From the NCBI RefSeq assembly GCF_024360925.2, contig NZ_CP113517.1:3596001-3660000 (forward strand): 64,000 nt of DNA. Direction: 5' to 3'. Of this stretch, positions 63,525 to 64,000 are shown piece after piece. The notes below the pieces were generated by a model, which searched no databases, was not told the DNA's origin, and saw only the letters and a list, made by a program, of their open reading frames with translations. Both the position numbers and the translations under genes were made by a program. Origin of the DNA: Methylomonas rapida. Its GTDB lineage: Bacteria > Pseudomonadota > Gammaproteobacteria > Methylococcales > Methylomonadaceae. Each line of letters begins with the position of its first letter. Within the stretch, counting starts at the first letter, position 1.

Positions 63525-64000
63525 CTACAGCAAACCATTCTCGGCAAACGAAAAAGGCTGACCATCGCCGACGATAAAGTGATCGAGTACGCGAATATCG
63601 AATAAAGCCAGCGCCTGTTTCAGTTTGTCGGTGATTTGCCGGTCGGCCTGGCTGGGTTCGTTGATACCGGACGGATGATTATGGGCAAAGATTACCGCCG
63701 CCGCATGATGAAACAAGGCCCTTTTCGCCACTTCGCGCGGATAGACGCTGGCACCGTCTATCGTGCCGCGGAATAATTCTTCCCATTGAATGACCCGATG
63801 TTGATTGTCCAGAAACAGGCAGGCGAATACTTCGTAGCTATAGCCTCGCAACTGGACACTGAGATAGGCCCGGGTAATATCGGGGCTGGTCAACGCATTA
63901 CCGCGTTGCAGAATTTCGGAAAAATGCCGGCGGGCCATTTCCAGCACCGCTTGCAGCTGGGCATATTTGGCGTCGCCCAGGCCGTGGCTCTGACAAAATC
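63525..64000 (-). CDS. radC: RadC family JAB-domain protein (runs off right edge)
   Basis: Partial gene: 158 residues are seen and the frame is open at base 64000. The end of the HhH region ([18 protein letters not shown]) leads into the JAB metalloprotease-like domain with the JAMM-type [20 protein letters not shown]. RadC homologues are widespread and of unsettled function; copies in mobile elements are common. With the integrase remnant and the HicAB-like pair nearby, this may be an island copy rather than the housekeeping one. Confidence 0.9.
   Translation of the reverse strand, partial: FCQSHGLGDAKYAQLQAVLEMARRHFSEILQRGNALTSPDITRAYLSVQLRGYSYEVFACLFLDNQHRVIQWEELFRGTIDGASVYPREVAKRALFHHAAAVIFAHNHPSGINEPSQADRQITDKLKQALALFDIRVLDHFIVGDGQPFSFAENGLL

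Overview
The window reads as chromosome of a gammaproteobacterium. The order aroQ-accB-accC-prmA-DUF3426-rlmI, the cutA-dsbD and yffB-dapE pairs, the def-fmt-rsmB-DUF4390-ntrY-ntrX run and a UvrD very close to the enterobacterial protein all point there. The gap-pyk pair, the tandem-domain DsbD and the palindromic repeat load would suit a Methylococcales-type methanotroph, but no methane-oxidation gene is present, so genus-level placement is inference.

Layout. 1-3991 is the end of an integrative element or phage satellite (split primase, zinc-ribbon protein, AlpA-like regulator, RelE-type toxin-antitoxin pair, tyrosine integrase). It stops at a 3' fragment of a tRNA-Arg(CCT) gene. 3992-5290 is gene-poor and carries a different pair of integrase arm-type repeats, which suggests a second, decayed element behind the same att site. 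5291-30847 is mostly core genome: a lipoprotein/DUF4105 pair, a Cys-rich pair, the aroQ-acc-prmA-rlmI run, thiol-redox genes (tlpA-dsbD-cutA), fxsA, uvrD, gap-pyk, def-fmt-rsmB, ntrYX and rplM-rpsI. 30981-36780 is accessory: a BrnTA module, a Sel1 protein, a type IV pilin with a sigma-54 promoter followed by a GT-C membrane glycosyltransferase, and an IS4-family element. 36771-40054 holds two cobalamin genes around a Uma2 protein. 40375-56185 is an AT-rich surface-polysaccharide cluster of about 15 genes, mostly overlapping by 4 bases. 56497-60915 returns to core genes (yffB-dapE) and a CHASE-PAS-GGDEF diguanylate cyclase. 61030-62697 is an IS1380-family insertion. The window closes with a HicAB-type module, a possible integrase remnant and a radC that runs off the edge.

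The polysaccharide genes look like one transcription unit that makes and assembles an amino-sugar glycan. A WecE-like aminotransferase and a WecF-like Fuc4NAc transferase are present, but the usual WecD acetyltransferase is not seen; a PurN-like formyltransferase lies next to wecF instead. A second aminotransferase, a cupin, an epimerase, a hexapeptide acyltransferase, two methyltransferases, a Wzx flippase and several glycosyltransferases complete it. No Wzy polymerase, Wzz or initiating phosphoglycosyltransferase was seen.

The most notable non-coding feature is a set of palindromic repeat families spread over the intergenic regions. One is a multi-hairpin element present four times that supplies the stop codons of two genes. 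Others are a 25-bp-arm perfect palindrome and relatives, and a MITE-like unit whose core resembles the target of the IS4-family insertion.
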